A DNA stretch of 64,000 nucleotides, taken from assembly GCF_024679095.1 (NCBI RefSeq), contig NC_066515.1, positions 24,669,387 to 24,733,386 of the forward strand, written 5' to 3'. Below are positions 62,107 to 64,000 of the stretch, in pieces. Position numbers and translations under genes: made by a program. The notes under the pieces were generated by a model. It worked only from the letters and a program-made list of their open reading frames with translations. It had not been told where the DNA came from and made no database searches. Source of the DNA: Eriocheir sinensis. Taxonomy: Eukaryota; Arthropoda; Malacostraca; Decapoda; Varunidae. Numbering within the stretch: the stretch's first letter is position 1; the number at the start of each line of letters is the position of its first letter.

Positions 62107-62530
62107 CTGTTTCCTCTTTTCCTTTTTCCAATTTGTATTTATCGTTTACGCTTCTTCTCCTTTCTTTCAACATTTTCTCTGTTTTTTCTTCTTTATTTCA
62201 ATGTTTTGTTTCGTTTTAATTCTTTTTTTTTTATTTGGTTCCTCTTCTCCTTTTTCCTCCTTTGCCTTCTTTCTAATTGGCTAATCCCTTTTTTTTACTT
62301 TTTCATTCATTTTCTTTACTTTTCATATGTATCTTTCTTTTCCTGCCTTCATCCTTTCTTTTCCCTCTTTTTATTTCTTTACCTTTCACTAATTCCTACG
62401 TTTCATTCTCTTACTTCCCTTTTTCTTTCTCTATTTCTTCTTTCTTCCTTATCCCTCTCTTCCTTTCTTCATTCATTTTGTCCTACATTACTTAATTCAT
62501 TTTTCACCCCTCATTTTCTGACTAAAGCGC
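62105..62530 (+). repeat. T/C-rich tract
   Basis: T/C-rich + strand. No gene. Confidence 0.8.
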
Positions 62531-62577
62531 GTTTATTCAGTATAAGAAATGGTCACTCGAGCTCCTCATATAGACAA

Positions 62578-62578
<1 letters not shown>

Positions 62579-62641
<63 letters not shown>
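62579..62641 (+). repeat. (AGT)n microsatellite
   Basis: AGT run of about 51 bases grading into GGT. Confidence 0.96.
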
Positions 62642-62644
<3 letters not shown>

Positions 62645-62990
62645 GAATACGAAAATGGTTATGGTAGGAAAATTAGTAGTCGTTGAAGTAGCATAGTCGT
62701 TGTCAAATTATTAAGTAAGTGTGTGTGTCCGTGTGCGTGTGCGTGTGTGTGTGTGCACGTCGCCAGGGGAGGACAGTGCACGTGTGTAAGCATATTGGTG
62801 TATTGTTGATTCATGGGCCATTACTTACTAACACGCGTCTCGCCTCACCTGTCCTCCCTTCTCACCTGGGCGGCTCTTCCTCTCCCTCACCTGCCTCGGC
62901 CGCTCCAAGCCACGAGAATTGTTTGGGACTTGATGCCGCTTAGACGTTTGAGGCCATTGCGATATATCTTTACTTTTTACTTTTTGTGAG
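62642..62990. other. Intergenic unique sequence with three CACCTG sites
   Basis: A short GT/GC compound lies at 62718-62755. CACCTG lies near 62846, 62864 and 62888. No gene. Confidence 0.5.
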
Positions 62991-63235
62991 TGAAGAAAAA
63001 CAAAGGCAAAGGATAAAGAAGGAAAAGAGGAACTAGATGAAAATAAAATGATAAAAGAATAAAAACGAAAAATATTGAACATGTTAAATCAACCTTTTTC
63101 TTTTTATTCTAACACAAAAGAAGAGCAAAGGCAAAAGAGAAAGAAGGAAAGGAGGAACTAGATAAAAATAAAATAACAACAACAACAACAAAATATTAAA
63201 CATGTTAAATCTTTTTCGTCTAATTTTAACACAAG
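62991..63235. repeat. 126-bp A-rich tandem duplication (2 copies)
   Basis: CAAAGGCAAA(G/A)GA(T/G)AAAG..AAGGAA at 63001 and 63127, both followed by GGAACTAGAT(G/A)AAAATAAAA and AACATGTTAAATC. Confidence 0.88.
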
Positions 63236-64000
63236 ATTTCAACTGAACCTTTTTTTTCTGAATTTAACACTAAACCAACTGAACTCTTCTTGTATGTAAA
63301 TAAAACCCACACTGGCAGACGATAGAGGTATATTTTTACCAAACAGTTTCTTCTTTTTTTAATTCTGACAAGCTATTCTTCCAAAGCCAAAGGAGGCGTT
63401 GCTAACCCTCTTATGTCTTTATTTTTTGTCAACTATCTAATTTTCTGTACTTTGTGACCTCAATCTTCAGTTTTAACCTCCTTTATCTTTCCCGTCCCTC
63501 TAGTAAGTGAAGTTCATAAGGAAAAATGAAAGAGCTTATTTAAACTTCCATATGCAACCCCACTTCTTTATTCATCCTGTTTTTCTATTCTTCCTTCCAT
63601 TGTTCCTCTTTTCTTTCCTTCCATCCATTCATCCATCATTCATTTGTTTGTCCCTTTTCTCTGTTCTTTCTCTCTAAGTCCTTTTTCTTCCATTGCTTCC
63701 TTTTCTATTTCTCTCTTCCTTCCTACCTTTCTTTATTCCCTTCCATCCATCCTATCATCCATTTTCCCTACCTCCCATCTTCATCCCCCTCATTCCCTCC
63801 CTTCCCTCCACCTTCCATCCTCTCCATCATCATCCCCGCACCCTTTCCCTAACTCATACAAAAAACCGTATTTTCTTTCGGCACAAAAACCCTCGCTGAT
63901 GTTCATTTGTCAACACTCGGGGCTGGCGAGGGTCCGATAGAATATTCTGTTATTTACTTCTGCATAATTAGAACAGACAAGGCAGGCGGCCGCGTCACTG
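63236..64000. other. Intergenic: unique sequence then pyrimidine-rich tract
   Basis: 63236-63540 is AT-rich and unique. 63550-63850 is C/T-rich with CCATCCATTCATCC words. 63860-64000 is unique. No gene; the window ends in unsequenced context. Confidence 0.55.

Overview
This is eukaryotic nuclear DNA, most likely from a decapod crustacean (a crab or close relative). The evidence is a gene with GT-AG introns, a very high load of dinucleotide and trinucleotide microsatellites (CT, GT, AGG, AGT), a tRNA-derived SINE, and an arthropod-type transcription factor gene. The decapod assignment is inference from genome style; the arthropod gene identity is well supported.

Only one protein-coding gene can be read with confidence. 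It occupies the first 9.7 kb on the + strand and encodes a Noc/Elbow (NET/Nlz family; vertebrate ZNF503/ZNF703) zinc-finger co-repressor. Four coding exons (336-407, 1471-2052, 5193-5449, 8534-8963) join in frame to 446 codons. They carry, in order, the family N-terminal block, the SPLALLAQTCSSIG motif, the Groucho-binding FKPY motif, a cysteine-rich buttonhead-box-like block, one C2H2 finger with C-x8-C spacing, and a YPTPPLSP/RYHPYAKPP C-terminal block. A GC-rich promoter with three CCAAT boxes and a perfect CRE lies at 1-140. A probable poly(A) site lies near 9.74 kb.

The three introns hold microsatellites, a purine-poor tract of about 1.7 kb, a ~148-bp tandem repeat and an AP-1/CRE cluster. 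From 9.75 kb to 64 kb I find no supportable protein-coding gene. That part is a desert of long polypyrimidine tracts on the + strand, very long (CT)n and (GT)n runs, and more than twenty short tandem arrays with periods of 37-300 bp, many of them 145-167 bp. It also holds one SINE, pieces of dispersed repeats, and a few islands of non-repetitive CpG-rich sequence. The islands at 10.15-10.42, 34.7-34.95 and 59.6-59.88 kb carry homeodomain-, POU- and SOX-like motifs and are the best candidates for long-range enhancers. Noc/Elbow/ZNF503 genes are known to sit beside gene deserts rich in conserved regulatory elements, so this layout fits.

I found no bacterial-type system, CRISPR array, viral gene or recognisable transposase. 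Nearly all long open frames in the desert are translations of simple repeats. The most useful observations are the gene itself and its splice-site details (a tandem NAGNAG acceptor, a stop codon inside a splice donor), the promoter architecture, the SINE inside a tandem array, the dispersed repeats lying in both orientations around exons 3-4, and the candidate enhancer islands.
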